Below, in pieces: positions 16,853-25,410 of a DNA stretch of 64,000 nucleotides; positions within the stretch are counted from its first letter, which is position 1, and each line of letters begins with the position of its first letter. The notes below the pieces were generated by a model. The model saw only the letters and a list, made by a program, of their open reading frames with translations. It made no database searches and was not told the origin of the DNA. The translations under genes were made by a program, and so were the position numbers. The DNA comes from Haliea sp040221975 (GTDB lineage: Bacteria; Pseudomonadota; Gammaproteobacteria; Pseudomonadales; Halieaceae): NCBI GenBank assembly GCA_040221975.1, contig JAVJWR010000013.1, positions 186,001 through 250,000 of the forward strand. The letters run 5' to 3'.

Positions 16853-19084
16853 TCAAAAGTTGAATCGTCCCTCGACACCGACCCAGCGGGGCTGGCCCAG
16901 GGTCTGCTCGGTAAAACCGTTGGACGCGATATCAAAGGCATAGCTGATGTACTCCTCGTCGAGAAGGTTGCGGGCAAACAGGGACAGCTCATACTGTTCG
17001 CTGGCGGAGGTGTAGGTCACCCTGCCGTTAAACAGTTTGTAGCTGGGAATATCGGTGTTGGGCGCGTTGGTCAGCTGCGAGAAATAGCCGCTGTTGTAAT
17101 AGCCACTCAACTGTACCGAAATCACCCCCGCCTGCAGGGGAAAGTCTTGCACGATGGCACCACTGAACGTGAACTCCGGTGACTGTGGCGCTTCCCGGGT
17201 GACATTGATCGGATTCAGCGGATCCGTCCCGATCAACACATTTTCCACCTCGGTATCCAAGTATGCGGCACTGAACATCAGCGTGGTGGTGTCCGTCGGC
17301 GAGATGGTCAGCTCGGTGTCCATCCCCTGAATCGTGGCATCGGTGTTGTACAGGGTGAAATTGATGCCGCGCTGATCGAAGGCCTGGTAGTCCCGGTAAT
17401 CGTAGTAATAGGCGCTGATGTTCCAGCGCGCCCGGTTGTCCCAGAAGTCCAGCTTGCTGCCAACTTCCCAGGCATAGATATCCTCGCCGTCGAAGCGCAG
17501 GCCGGCAAAGGGCGCGTGGCCGGCAAACCCGGCATTGTAGTTGAACGCCTTGTAGCCCTTGTTGAAGCTGGCGTACAGGAGCCAGTCTTCCGCCGCGCTG
17601 TAGTCCAGCTGCAGGCGCGCGGAGACACCATCCTCGTCGTGGTTGTCGACGATGGGCCCATTGGCCAGCACCTCTTCAATGAGGCTGCCCGGCGGCACGC
17701 CCAGAGGGGCCTGGCCGGGAATGGAGACGCCTCCCGCGCGCAGGAACGGCACCGCGTTGTAGTCGTAGTCTTTTTCGTCGTAGGTCCAGCGCAGGCCTGC
17801 GGTCAGCACCAGATCCGGGGCCAGGTCCCGCTCCAGCTGGCCGAATACCGACCAGGAGGTGGTTTCCACGCTCCAGTTTGCCGTCTGGCCCAGGGACAGG
17901 GCCGCGGGATCCAGGTCCGGCGGCGGATTGACCCGCAGTGCCTGACTGTAGTCGCCGTCAATATTCAGGTAGTACAGCCCGGTGGTCCAGCGGGTTGCTC
18001 CCTCCACCTGCTCCAGGCGGAGTTCCTGGCTGAAGGTGTCACTGTCCCCGGTCTGCCCGAACTCGATAAAGGGGAACGGGGTCAGGTCATTGTCCTCCAG
18101 GTAATCGGACTCGACGCTGTTGAAGTTGCTCAGCGATACCAGCCTGACCCGGTCAAACTCATAGGCGATATTGGCGATGAGATTGCTGGAGTCACGCTCC
18201 ATGAACCCGGGCTGGTCGAAAGCGCCGCTGTAGAGGTCATTGTCGGGCTTGATGTAGCCGAGAATGGTATTGTTCACCCCGGGCACGTTGAAGCCAAGGC
18301 CGGTCACCGGGTCGATCGCGGCCCCCTGGGTGTGGGCACCACCGACATTGTCCACGTCCATCTGGTAGATATCAGCGCTGAGCAGGATATCCAGCCGGTC
18401 CGAGGGCGTGATCTGCACATGCAGGCGCCCCGCCAGCGTGTCGTCCTCCAGCTGGTCAGGGCCTATGGCGTTATCGATATAGCCGTCGGCCTTGCTGTGG
18501 AACAGCGCCAGCCGGGCCCTGACGGTGTCCGACAGGGGGCCGCTGATGGCACCCTGGACACTGTAGGAGCTGTAGCTGCCGGCGGAGGCCTTGAGATAAC
18601 CTTCCAGCTCCTCGGTGGGCTTGTTGGTGATCAGGTGGATCAGGCCGCCGGTAGCGTTGCGCCCGAACAGGGTACCCTGGGGGCCGCGCAGCACCTCGGC
18701 GCGACTGATATCGTACATCTTGATGGAGTTGGTGGAGATGGAGGACTGGTAGACCTCGTCCAGGTACAGCGCATTCGGCGATTCGATGTGTCCCGCGAAG
18801 TCGTTCTGGGCCACCCCGCGGATGGATACCAGGCCCACCAGTGGCGCCCCGCCGCCATTCTGCAGCATCAGGCCCGGCGTCACCATGGTCAGCATGTCGG
18901 TATCGGTGACATTGAACTGCTCCAATGCGGCACCGGACATTGCCGTAACTGAAATACCGGTGTCCTGGAGGTTGATTGCGCGCCGGGTCGCGGTAACCAC
19001 AACCTCCTCCAGGGTATTCGCCATTACGTCGGCATTGAGCAGCGCCAGGATCGCTGCCGGCAGGACACAGGTTTTCTTGTACAT
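16853..19084 (-). CDS. TonB-dependent receptor
   Basis: Outer-membrane gated channel of about 743 residues. A signal peptide (MYKKTCVLPAAILALLNADVMA) is followed by the TonB box EEVVVTATRR, the plug domain with VLRGPQGTLFGRNATGG, and a 22-strand barrel ending in the C-terminal Phe (GRFNF). GGAGG seven bases before the ATG fixes the start. The plug motif FGRNATGG and the absence of siderophore genes fit the broad class of receptors used for carbon substrates. It begins the minus-strand operon with the SDR and ThDP enzyme and is divergent from a LuxR-type regulator that may control it. Confidence 0.92.
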   Translation of the reverse strand: MYKKTCVLPAAILALLNADVMANTLEEVVVTATRRAINLQDTGISVTAMSGAALEQFNVTDTDMLTMVTPGLMLQNGGGAPLVGLVSIRGVAQNDFAGHIESPNALYLDEVYQSSISTNSIKMYDISRAEVLRGPQGTLFGRNATGGLIHLITNKPTEELEGYLKASAGSYSSYSVQGAISGPLSDTVRARLALFHSKADGYIDNAIGPDQLEDDTLAGRLHVQITPSDRLDILLSADIYQMDVDNVGGAHTQGAAIDPVTGLGFNVPGVNNTILGYIKPDNDLYSGAFDQPGFMERDSSNLIANIAYEFDRVRLVSLSNFNSVESDYLEDNDLTPFPFIEFGQTGDSDTFSQELRLEQVEGATRWTTGLYYLNIDGDYSQALRVNPPPDLDPAALSLGQTANWSVETTSWSVFGQLERDLAPDLVLTAGLRWTYDEKDYDYNAVPFLRAGGVSIPGQAPLGVPPGSLIEEVLANGPIVDNHDEDGVSARLQLDYSAAEDWLLYASFNKGYKAFNYNAGFAGHAPFAGLRFDGEDIYAWEVGSKLDFWDNRARWNISAYYYDYRDYQAFDQRGINFTLYNTDATIQGMDTELTISPTDTTTLMFSAAYLDTEVENVLIGTDPLNPINVTREAPQSPEFTFSGAIVQDFPLQAGVISVQLSGYYNSGYFSQLTNAPNTDIPSYKLFNGRVTYTSASEQYELSLFARNLLDEEYISYAFDIASNGFTEQTLGQPRWVGVEGRFNF

Positions 19085-19331
19085 GGGTACCCTCCAGATT
19101 GTGGCCTTCACGTGGATTACTGTTATCGCGAAGGTTGTTCTAACGAAGCTGCCTGCTGGCTGTTATAAACGATATCCGCACAGGCACTGCAGCATTGCGA
19201 TCGAGTCTAGGCGCGCGGCAACCGAAACGGGATAGCGAGAATTACTCATTTTTGTATATACTCAAGGCACAAAATGATAATTCAGACTGGCGGAACAAGG
19301 ATGGCAAGTCCCCCGCCCGAGGTATGACGTC

Positions 19332-20150
19332 ATGGTAGCGCTGCGTACGCGAGATCTGCAGGATGTTGTCGATATCAGCCACAGAGCCCTCGAATGCGAC
19401 AACATGGACCAATTGCAACAGGAAGCCCTGGCTTCAATGGAGCGGGCCATCGGCGCGCGCAGCAGTGTCTATGGCCACCTAAGCCTGAGCCAGCAACAGG
19501 TACACATCAGCGAAGGGCAGGAACGCGGCGTACCGGCTGGGGCGATGGCGCGCTGGTGTGCCGGCTATCACCGCCAGGACCCCTTCATGCAAAGCTACCT
19601 CACCCGCCTGTCGACGTCGCCCCGGAATGTCATTGTTTCCAGCGATGTCATCAGCCACCATGATTATGTGGCCACCCGCTTCTACAACGAGTTTCTCAAG
19701 CCGCAGTCGATCTATCACGTGATGATCATTGGCCTGAGGCCGTCGGGCCGCGCCCCCTTTGGCGTCATCGGCCTGCACCGTTCCGCGGACGAACGCGGCT
19801 TCTCCCGCCAGGAGGTCGCCAAGGCCGACCTGATGGCCCCCTGCCTGCGCGGCGCTGTCGAGCGCATCCAGGCGCGGGAATTGCTGTCCCGGCACGAGCC
19901 TGTGCAGCCGCGGGGCGTGGACGTGGTTGCCACTGACGGCACCACGACCCTGGAACGGCGCATGAACAAGTTTGGCCTGTCACGACGCGAGAAGGAAGTG
20001 GTGGAACTCCTGCACCAGGGCCTGACCAGCCTGCACATCGCCGACCGCCTCAACATCAGCGTCCGCACCGTCAACAACCACCTGCGCTCGGTCTACGACA
20101 AGAGCGGCGTACACAACCGCACCGCCCTGCTCTACCAGCTGACCTGCTGA
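19332..20150 (+). CDS. LuxR-family transcriptional regulator
   Basis: 272 residues. The C-terminal LuxR helix-turn-helix (216-272) contains LSRREKEVVELLHQG, the recognition helix ISVRTVNNHLRSVYDK and VHNRTALLY. The N-terminal 190 residues have no receiver-like or PAS signature that I can recognise, and the W/Y/D pattern of acyl-homoserine-lactone sensors is not evident. It faces away from the TonB receptor/SDR/ThDP operon across about 247 bases of lower GC content, the position expected for a pathway-specific activator. The ligand is unknown. Confidence 0.87.
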   Translation: MVALRTRDLQDVVDISHRALECDNMDQLQQEALASMERAIGARSSVYGHLSLSQQQVHISEGQERGVPAGAMARWCAGYHRQDPFMQSYLTRLSTSPRNVIVSSDVISHHDYVATRFYNEFLKPQSIYHVMIIGLRPSGRAPFGVIGLHRSADERGFSRQEVAKADLMAPCLRGAVERIQARELLSRHEPVQPRGVDVVATDGTTTLERRMNKFGLSRREKEVVELLHQGLTSLHIADRLNISVRTVNNHLRSVYDKSGVHNRTALLYQLTC

Positions 20151-20172
20151 CGGCCGGGCACTGCACTTGCAG

Positions 20173-20203
20173 TTGTCAGGGCTGGGGAAATTTTTGCTAT
20201 ACT
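20173..20203 (+). promoter_or_regulatory. Promoter of tRNA-Thr
   Basis: TTGTCA (20173-20178) and TATACT (20198-20203) are separated by 19 bases, slightly long. The bases after the -10 are CGCGCCCGC, the GC-rich discriminator typical of stringently controlled stable-RNA promoters. The predicted start is within a few bases of the mature tRNA 5' end. Confidence 0.65.
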
Positions 20204-20212
20204 CGCGCCCGC

Positions 20213-20288
20213 GCCGGTGTAGCTCAGTTGGTAGAGCAGCTCATTCGTAATGAGAAGGTCGTAGGTTCGACTCCTATCTCCGGCACCA
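20213..20288 (+). tRNA. tRNA-Thr (anticodon CGU)
   Basis: 76 nucleotides with encoded CCA. D arm, the anticodon stem GCTCA/TGAGA with CGT at 20246-20248, and the T arm GTAGG-TTCGACT-CCTAT all fold. It decodes ACG. In the acceptor stem 5' GCCGGTG faces 3' CTCCGGC, leaving a U6-U67 mismatch while the other six pairs hold. A single tRNA with its own promoter; downstream, an imperfect hairpin around CAGGTCCC/GGAACCTG lies before the convergent gene. Confidence 0.96.
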
Positions 20289-20337
20289 GGCTCACAGGTC
20301 CCTTCCGTGGAACCTGAATCCTGACCCGCTTCCCAAT

Positions 20338-21309
20338 CTACGATCTGGAAAGCCGACGTACCGCCAGCATGAACAAGCCGATGGCAGTGAAAATCAACCC
20401 ATAGGCGCCGATGGTGGGAATGGTGGCAGGTGGCGATGCAGACGGTGCGCCCGCGCCGATATCAAAGCCCTGGTAGCCCTCACCGGTCTGCACGAAAAGC
20501 TGGCCATTGGCAAAGCCTATGTTGTATGACCCCGGCACATCGACATCCAGTGCCGATGTGCCAACGTGGTCCCCGCTCAGGTCGAAGATGGCTGCGGTAT
20601 CATCTGCGGAGTCGGTCACAATGAGCCAGTCCTGGGAAGGCGCAAAACCCAGCGCGTTGTTTGTTGCGCTGGCGACACCGGCGGTCGCGAAATCCAAAGT
20701 AATCGTTCCGAGCAAGCTGCCATCCGATCTGGCGACGATGTTCACCGTATTGGAAGAACCACGTGAATAGAACCTGTCCCGCGCCGGATCATAAGCCGGC
20801 AGGGTCTGGCTGCCGTCATTGCCGGGCATGGACGCCAGCAATGTCGCTGTGCCACCTGTGTAAAGGCCAGAACCGTCGAGCTGGGCTTCGATCAAGCCAC
20901 GGCCCACACCACCTGTGACAGCGCCGAAGGTAACAACCTCCAGCAGACCGGTATTCGGATTGAAGTTGATCGCCCTGACGTCAATGTTCAGAGGATCTTC
21001 TGTGTGTATGAGGGTCCCGGCATTGTCGTAGACAAAGCCGGGCCTGCTGGTAGTACCGATGCCGGATGTATAGTATTGGCTGAATCCCGGATGGTAAGCT
21101 ACGGATGATTCTGCCGCATTCAGAGGATTCGACAAGAAAATCGTTCGCGCAGCATTCGCTGGAATCTGTGCGGCGGCAATTTCCGTGAAGGAAAAAAGAA
21201 ACAGGAAAGGTGCAAGAATCTTCCATCCCGTTGCCTTGTTTCTCCTTGGCCGGTAGTTCTGTATCGCTTTTGCGTCCAGCTTGTCAGTATTCACCTGTAA
21301 TATCTCCAC
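20338..21309 (-). CDS. Exported protein with IPTL-CTERM-like sorting tail
   Basis: 323 residues. The N-terminus has an extended n-region of about 30 residues and a hydrophobic core ILAPFLFLFSF ending in AAAQ, a likely signal peptidase site. The middle resembles a beta-propeller-like repeat protein (AYDPARDRFYSRG, NALGFAPSQDWLIV, GFANGQLFVQTGEG). The C-terminus IPTIGAYG, then a hydrophobic stretch and RRLSRS, matches the IPTL-CTERM sorting signal with Ile in place of the fourth-position Leu. Such tails are cut by a rhomboid-like or exosortase-like sorting enzyme, which is not in this window. Its base composition is visibly less GC-rich than its neighbours. Confidence 0.8.
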   Translation of the reverse strand: MEILQVNTDKLDAKAIQNYRPRRNKATGWKILAPFLFLFSFTEIAAAQIPANAARTIFLSNPLNAAESSVAYHPGFSQYYTSGIGTTSRPGFVYDNAGTLIHTEDPLNIDVRAINFNPNTGLLEVVTFGAVTGGVGRGLIEAQLDGSGLYTGGTATLLASMPGNDGSQTLPAYDPARDRFYSRGSSNTVNIVARSDGSLLGTITLDFATAGVASATNNALGFAPSQDWLIVTDSADDTAAIFDLSGDHVGTSALDVDVPGSYNIGFANGQLFVQTGEGYQGFDIGAGAPSASPPATIPTIGAYGLIFTAIGLFMLAVRRLSRS

Positions 21310-21484
21310 GCTATCGACTTCCCTGGAGCTTACCAGACATTTTTTTGATGCTTAAGCCTTTTCTCCACAGTCGGCTCCGGGACGGCGGGGTTTACATTCC
21401 CGGCCCCAGCGGGCACCATTCCGGCTAAACCATCGCGCAATCCTGCGCACCTCCGTCAAGTCACCCCCCAATGAAGGATATCGC

Positions 21485-21913
21485 ATGACGCAAGCGAAAG
21501 CGGGCAACACCGTACAAATACACTATACCGGCACCTTGCAGGACGGCTCGGTGTTTGACAGCTCCGACGGGCGTGACCCGCTGGAATTCCAACTCGGCTC
21601 GGGGCAGATCATCCCGGGGCTGGACAGTGCCATTGACGGAATGGCCGCGGGCGAGCAGAAAACCGTCACCATTCCCGCCGCCGAAGCCTATGGCGATTAT
21701 CAGGATGAGGCGCGGCAGACCATCCCCCGCGAGCAGATCCCGGCCGATATCCCGCTGGATGTGGGCACCATGCTGCAGATGCAGACGCCCGATGGCAACG
21801 CCGTACCGGTACAGGTAGCCGAGGTGACCGATGACGCTGTCACCCTGGACGCCAATCACCCGCTGGCGGGCAAGGACCTGACATTCGCGGTCGAGGTCGT
21901 CTCGGTAGGGTAG
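21485..21913 (+). CDS. FKBP-type peptidyl-prolyl cis-trans isomerase, SlyD-like
   Basis: 142 residues. It begins with VQIHYTGTLQDGSVFDSS, the FKBP active-site strand, and continues to PLEFQLGSGQIIPGLDSAIDGM. An insert-in-flap domain follows (PAAEAYGDYQDEARQTIPREQIP) and the chain ends with DANHPLAGKDLTFAVEV. It is therefore the SlyD/FkpB-like short form, acting in the cytoplasm on proline bonds of folding proteins. The metal-binding His-rich tail of E. coli SlyD is absent. A GAAGGAT-like ribosome site precedes the ATG. Confidence 0.93.
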   Translation: MTQAKAGNTVQIHYTGTLQDGSVFDSSDGRDPLEFQLGSGQIIPGLDSAIDGMAAGEQKTVTIPAAEAYGDYQDEARQTIPREQIPADIPLDVGTMLQMQTPDGNAVPVQVAEVTDDAVTLDANHPLAGKDLTFAVEVVSVG

Positions 21914-22102
21914 GTCGTCACCGCAACTCCGCCGGCATTCCCCCGGAATCACCCACTGGTAGACCCCGCCACTGGACAGGGACGTTTCGTGCCGGTCGGG
22001 CCCGTCGCCGGAGCCCAGGTCAATCCCCCGGAACCCGGTATCCTCGAGCGGGAAACCGCGCGCATCCCCAAGGCCCGCGCGATGGTGCTGCCCTGAAGCA
22101 GA

Positions 22103-23464
22103 TCAGACGGACGCCGGATTCGCCTCGACCTCGCGGGAGACCAGTTCCCGCAGGGTAACCGCCCCCAGCGCCTCATTGACCGCCAGCTCCATCCGGCTGA
22201 GCACCTCGTCCACAGGCAGCTCTGACGCTACCTGCCGCTCCAGCCGCGTCTGCTCCTCTCTGGGGCCGCGGATGCTGGCGAGCAGCTGCGCGAGACCCAG
22301 GGTCGCGGGATCCTGACCCAGCAGGTACTCCGGCGGCTCGCTGGCGGTCTCCACCAGCAGGCCCCTGTCCTGTAGCAGCTGCACCACCTCCCCGACCCGA
22401 TCCATGGGCAGCCGCAGATGGTCCGCCAGCATCTCCAGGGTCTGGGGCTTGCCCCTGTACACGAAAACGTGGGCGATACGGTACATCACCAGCAGTGCGA
22501 GCTGTTCCCGGAAACGACCACTCAGAGGAATCCGCTTGTCAGTCAGCCGAATCCGATCCGGGTACTGGTGGTAAAAAGCCACCTGCGCACCAATGAGCAG
22601 GATCAGCCAGCTGAGGTACAGCCAGATCATGAACATGATCAGGATGGCAAAGCCGGAATAAATCGCGGCGTACTTGGTAGAACCGGCGGCAAACTGGGCG
22701 AATGCCAGGCCCGTGCCCTGCCACAGGACGCCGCCAATGATCGCGCCCACCAGGGCGGAACCGAACCTGACCCGCGTATTGGGCACAAACATGTAAACGA
22801 AAGTGAAGGCAAGCGTAATCAGCAGGAATGGCACCAACCGCGACATGAGTACCAGCAGGCTGCCAAACGGCTCCACGTGCATTACCGCAAGCATGACGGT
22901 GCTGTTCATCATGGACGCGGTCAGTCCCATGGCCGCAAATACCAGCACCGGCCCGACCATGATCACGCTCAGGTAGTCACTGAAGCGACGCGACAGGGTC
23001 CGGGGCGCCTCGGCGTGCCACACGTAGTTGAACGACACTTCGACTTTCTGGATCAGGGAGATCACGGTGTACAGCAGCAGTGCCATCCCCACCGAACCCA
23101 GCACCCCGACTTTCATGTTTTCCACAAAACCCAGGATGTTCAGCACGATTTCGTCGCCCTGCTCCCCCAGGGGCGCCACCAGGTTGTACAGCAAGGGCTC
23201 GATCTGATTGTGGACACCAAAGGCCTTGAGCACCGAAAAACTGACCGCGATCAAGGGCACCATGGACAACAGGGTAGTGTAGACCAGGCTCATGGCGCGC
23301 AGGGTCAGCTGGCCGCTCGACACCTCCCGCACCAGCACGAACAGGAACCGAACCGCTTTATAGGCCAACTGCTGAATCCATGACAGCTGCGCCAGGTCCG
23401 GCCGCCACAATTCGTTGAGGAGAAATCCCCTGATAGTGCTGTAAATACCTGCCGGACTCTGCAT
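22103..23464 (-). CDS. YihY/BrkB-family inner-membrane protein with C-terminal winged-helix-like domain
   Basis: About 453 residues. The first roughly 290 form the YihY/virulence factor BrkB membrane domain: RFLFVLVREVSSGQLTLRAMSLVYTTLLSMVPLIA leads in, with core SLVYTTLLSMVP, and FRFGSALVGAIIGGVLWQG-like VRFGSALVGAIIGG near the end of the bundle. The C-terminal 150 residues are soluble, including ALLVMYRIAHVFVYRGKPQTLEML, a DNA-binding-like helix set seen in long members. The family was once called RNase BN, which was incorrect; its function is unsettled. The chosen ATG follows 23 codons of leader and has GGAGGGG upstream. Confidence 0.87.
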   Translation of the reverse strand: MQSPAGIYSTIRGFLLNELWRPDLAQLSWIQQLAYKAVRFLFVLVREVSSGQLTLRAMSLVYTTLLSMVPLIAVSFSVLKAFGVHNQIEPLLYNLVAPLGEQGDEIVLNILGFVENMKVGVLGSVGMALLLYTVISLIQKVEVSFNYVWHAEAPRTLSRRFSDYLSVIMVGPVLVFAAMGLTASMMNSTVMLAVMHVEPFGSLLVLMSRLVPFLLITLAFTFVYMFVPNTRVRFGSALVGAIIGGVLWQGTGLAFAQFAAGSTKYAAIYSGFAILIMFMIWLYLSWLILLIGAQVAFYHQYPDRIRLTDKRIPLSGRFREQLALLVMYRIAHVFVYRGKPQTLEMLADHLRLPMDRVGEVVQLLQDRGLLVETASEPPEYLLGQDPATLGLAQLLASIRGPREEQTRLERQVASELPVDEVLSRMELAVNEALGAVTLRELVSREVEANPASV

Positions 23465-23602
23465 GGCGCCCTGCCCCTCCGGATTGCGAATGAGCGCCCA
23501 TGATAGCGCATAATCTTCCGCCCCGAGGGGCATAGGCCGACGCCGGGAAATCCGCTATCCTGTTGCCCGGCTTTCAGATGCCGCACCTTCAAGGAGACAA
23601 AA

Positions 23603-23974
23603 ATGATCGGATACATCACTATCGGCGTGAAAGACATTGCCAGGGCCAAGGCCTTCTACTCGGACCTGCTGGCCGATCTCGGCGCCAGTGTCATCATGGA
23701 AATGGACCGCATCGCTTTCATCGGCAAGGGCATGGACCAGCCCATGCTGGCGGTGTGCATTCCCTTTAACGAGGAAGACCCGCACCCGGGTAACGGCAAC
23801 ATGTTCGCCGTTGGCGCGGGCACCAAGGAGAATGTCGACAAGCTTTACCACAAGGCCATCAGCCTGGGGGCGACCTGTGACGGCGAGCCCGGCCAGCGCA
23901 TCCCCGACATGTTCTATGGCGCCTATGTCCGCGACCCTGACGGCAACAAGATGGCCTTCTACGTGTTCGGCTGA
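23603..23974 (+). CDS. VOC-superfamily protein (glyoxalase-like)
   Basis: 123 residues, one VOC unit that would dimerise. It has the start strand MIGYITIGVKDIARAKAFY, the middle VGAGTKENVDKLYHKAISLGA, and the end YGAYVRDPDGNKMAFYVFG with the expected metal-ligand region. GGAG about eight bases upstream sets the ATG. The sequence matches the small bleomycin-resistance/glyoxalase-like proteins common in proteobacteria; no specific reaction can be assigned. It is divergent from YihY and convergent with cbpM. Confidence 0.88.
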   Translation: MIGYITIGVKDIARAKAFYSDLLADLGASVIMEMDRIAFIGKGMDQPMLAVCIPFNEEDPHPGNGNMFAVGAGTKENVDKLYHKAISLGATCDGEPGQRIPDMFYGAYVRDPDGNKMAFYVFG

Positions 23975-23986
23975 ACCCGCCGGCGG

Positions 23987-24304
23987 TCAGTCCTCCGCCA
24001 GAAACCGCTGCAGGCGTCGCTGCAGGCAGCGGTTTTCCAGCAACAGCTGCTCCTGCTGTTGCTGCAATTCCAGTATCATCGCGATCGCGATCCAGTCCAG
24101 CTCCAGGTCCCGGTGCAGGCGTATCGCCCGCTTGACCCACTGCACGCTGCTGGTTTCGAAGATCCAGTCGTCGACATCCCCGGCATCGGAAACGGGATTG
24201 ACGATGTCGTGCTCCACAATGGTGACCAGCCACTGCCGTGACACCTGTTCACACTCACACAGTTCCCGCAGGGATATTCTCAACGCGCTGCTGCTCATAG
24301 TCAT
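23987..24304 (-). CDS. cbpM: Chaperone modulator CbpM
   Basis: 105 residues, the CbpM length. The N-terminal MerR-like wing helix appears as RISLRELCECEQVSRQWLVTIVEHDIV, cut here to LCECEQVSRQWL, followed by WIFETSSVQWVKRAIRLHRDLELDWIAIAMILEL with core RLHRDLELDWIAIAMILEL, and a terminal coiled coil rich in Gln/Leu/Arg. CbpM binds the J domain of CbpA and inhibits its DnaK co-chaperone and DNA-binding activity. It overlaps the cbpA stop by four bases, the standard arrangement. Confidence 0.92.
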   Translation of the reverse strand: MTMSSSALRISLRELCECEQVSRQWLVTIVEHDIVNPVSDAGDVDDWIFETSSVQWVKRAIRLHRDLELDWIAIAMILELQQQQEQLLLENRCLQRRLQRFLAED

Positions 24305-25233
24305 TTACCCCACTCTGCCCGCGGATCAAAAGCGGCCTGCTCTGCCAGTTGTCGCCACAGCGCCTGCACGTCCCCGGAAGCGTCTTGCGGCATCACCACC
24401 TTGAGTACCACGTAGAGGTCACCGCGCCCGGCCCGGCTGGCGAGTCCCTTGCCCGGAACGCGCAGTTTCTGCCCCGACTGACTGTTCGGCTTCACGGTCA
24501 AGCTGATCTTGCCGCTCAGGGTCGGCACCGTAATCTTGGCCCCCAGCGCCGCTTCCCAGGGCGCGATGGGCACCGTCACCAGCAGGTTGTGGCCCTCCAC
24601 GTCAAACAGCGGATGCGGCACCAGCCGCACATGCAAATAGAGGTCGCCGGCCGGACCGCCGCCGGGACCCGGCGCACCCTGGCCACGCACGCGGATACGC
24701 TCGCCGTCACTGATACCGGCCGGGATGGTCACCTTCAGGGACTTCTTCAGTTCCTGCAACTGCCCCTGCGCATATACCGGTATGCGGTACTCCACCGGCT
24801 TGCTGAACGACTCCAGCGTCTCCTCCAGAAACAGTGGCAACTCGATTTCCACATCCTGTCCCGGACGGCTGTAGTCGCCCGCCGGACCCTGCTGGCGAAA
24901 ACCGGCGCCAAAAATGCTGTTGAAAAAGTCAGAGAAATCGCCGTCGAATTGCTGCGACCCGGCGCCGGAGGATGATGCCCAGCCCGGTGGCGGCTCAAAC
25001 TGCTGGTCGCGGCGGCCACCGTAACGACGCAGCTCGTCGTACTCGGCCCGACGACCGGGATCCTTGAGTACCTCCCAGGCCTCGGCCACCTCCTTGAAAC
25101 TGGCCTCCGCACCCGGGTCCGGATTCAGGTCCGGATGGTACTTGCGGGCGAGCTTGCGGTAGGCAATCTTGATATCCTTGAGCTCCGCATCGGGCTCTAC
25201 GCCCAGTATCTGGTAATAGTCCTTGAACTCCAT
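24301..25233 (-). CDS. cbpA: Curved-DNA-binding DnaJ-class co-chaperone CbpA
   Basis: 310 residues. The J domain (1-70) contains the HPD loop in RKYHPDLNPD, which stimulates DnaK ATPase. A Gly/Phe-rich linker follows (FGAGFRQQGPAG), then two beta-sandwich C-terminal substrate-binding domains (VTIPAGISDGERIRVRGQG; LLVTVPIAPWEAALGAKI). The DnaJ zinc-finger repeats CxxCxGxG are absent, which separates CbpA from DnaJ. It is cotranscribed and translationally coupled with cbpM. Confidence 0.95.
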   Translation of the reverse strand: MEFKDYYQILGVEPDAELKDIKIAYRKLARKYHPDLNPDPGAEASFKEVAEAWEVLKDPGRRAEYDELRRYGGRRDQQFEPPPGWASSSGAGSQQFDGDFSDFFNSIFGAGFRQQGPAGDYSRPGQDVEIELPLFLEETLESFSKPVEYRIPVYAQGQLQELKKSLKVTIPAGISDGERIRVRGQGAPGPGGGPAGDLYLHVRLVPHPLFDVEGHNLLVTVPIAPWEAALGAKITVPTLSGKISLTVKPNSQSGQKLRVPGKGLASRAGRGDLYVVLKVVMPQDASGDVQALWRQLAEQAAFDPRAEWGK

Positions 25234-25410
25234 ACAGGTACCTGGAACATGGCGTTGTCATCTACTATCAATGTACACAGGCGCCGCGACCTGGGCAACG
25301 CCCAAAGGCGCGCACGCTGCATACCTCAAACAAGGTATGCAGCCGATGCGGGGTGGCACTATGGTATTGTCCCGCGTTTCACCCATATCATAACGAGAGG
25401 ATCATTCTCC

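Noticed and set aside
20289..20337. Intrinsic terminator after the tRNA
   Set aside because: The CAGGTCCC/GGAACCTG hairpin has a mismatch and no following T run.
21914..22102. Possible pseudogene remnant between the FKBP and YihY genes
   Set aside because: A short minus-strand frame reads as protein-like for about 45 residues, but I could match no family and there is no start or stop context.
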